Shown piece after piece: positions 5,068 to 5,119 of a DNA stretch of 5,119 nt. This stretch comes from an uncultured Chlorobiales bacterium (GTDB taxonomy: Bacteria > Bacteroidota > Chlorobiia > Chlorobiales > Chlorobiaceae): contig CAIUQW010000132.1 in the NCBI GenBank assembly GCA_903901395.1, positions 1-5,119 on the forward strand, in the 5' to 3' direction. The translations under genes and the position numbers were made by a program. How positions within the stretch are numbered: position 1 is the first letter of the stretch; every line of letters begins with the position of its first letter. Below the pieces are notes generated by a model. That model worked only from the letters and a program-made list of their open reading frames with translations, searched no databases and was not told the DNA's origin.

Positions 5068-5119
5068 CCACCACGCCAAACCACTTCTCCCGAAACCACA
5101 GCGCGACGTTTACCAGAGC
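5057..5119 (-). CDS. C-terminal end of a probable asparagine-synthase-like amidotransferase (cut by window edge)
   Basis: Only the last 20 codons and the TGA (5059-5057) of this minus-strand gene are inside the window. The frame reads ALVNVALWFREKWFG followed by VVVSG. This resembles the end of glutamine-dependent asparagine synthase family proteins, whose C-termini often read LWxLLNLxLWxR. Sixteen of the 20 codons end in G or C, as in the genuine genes here. The competing minus-strand frame ends at TGA 5033-5031, abutting the methyltransferase stop, and reads SGKRRAVVSGEVVWRGGERL...; only 14 of its 28 codons end in G or C, though its pattern would suit an amidohydrolase end. The gene converges on the methyltransferase. 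Asparagine-synthase paralogues often occur in exopolysaccharide and PEP-CTERM loci, but a plain AsnB is equally possible. Identification from 20 residues is tentative. Confidence 0.5.
   Translation of the reverse strand, partial: ALVNVALWFREKWFGVVVSG

Overview
The window looks like a bacterial chromosome segment with GC-rich, high-GC3 coding blocks separated by AT-richer intergenic DNA. The genes present (two radical SAM enzymes, one with a cobalamin-type N-terminal domain, and a PEP-CTERM secreted protein) suggest a Gram-negative, largely anaerobic organism with an exosortase sorting system. Green sulfur bacteria (Chlorobiota) would fit gene content and codon style. That is an impression, because no taxonomic marker gene is present.

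Layout, left to right. (1) 1-770, minus strand: the N-terminal 256 codons of a B12-binding-type radical SAM protein that runs off the left edge, with a consensus -10 box just upstream. (2) 771-2198: about 1.4 kb of gene-poor, AT-richer DNA. Its best gene is a 71-residue single-pass membrane protein (1572-1787), preceded by a less certain overlapping ORF (1409-1660). It also holds short repeats and, near its right end, a perfect 28-bp inverted repeat (2106-2167). (3) 2199-2849, minus strand: a 216-residue PEP-CTERM protein with signal peptide, PEP motif, C-terminal membrane segment and basic tail. (4) 2850-3131: a divergent intergenic region with small dyads. (5) 3132-5030, plus strand: a two-gene operon of a radical SAM enzyme with a seven-cysteine SPASM domain, then a class I SAM-dependent methyltransferase 27 bp downstream behind a strong Shine-Dalgarno sequence. 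(6) 5057-5119, minus strand: the last 20 codons of a convergent gene whose end resembles asparagine-synthase-type amidotransferases.

How the genes may work together. The radical SAM/SPASM enzyme and the methyltransferase are almost certainly co-transcribed and probably modify the same substrate, a peptide or small molecule that cannot be identified here. No convincing precursor-peptide ORF lies beside them. The PEP-CTERM protein needs an exosortase encoded elsewhere. The left-hand B12-type radical SAM protein is transcribed away from everything else and has no visible link to the operon. I see no RNA genes, CRISPR array, complete insertion sequence or attachment site.
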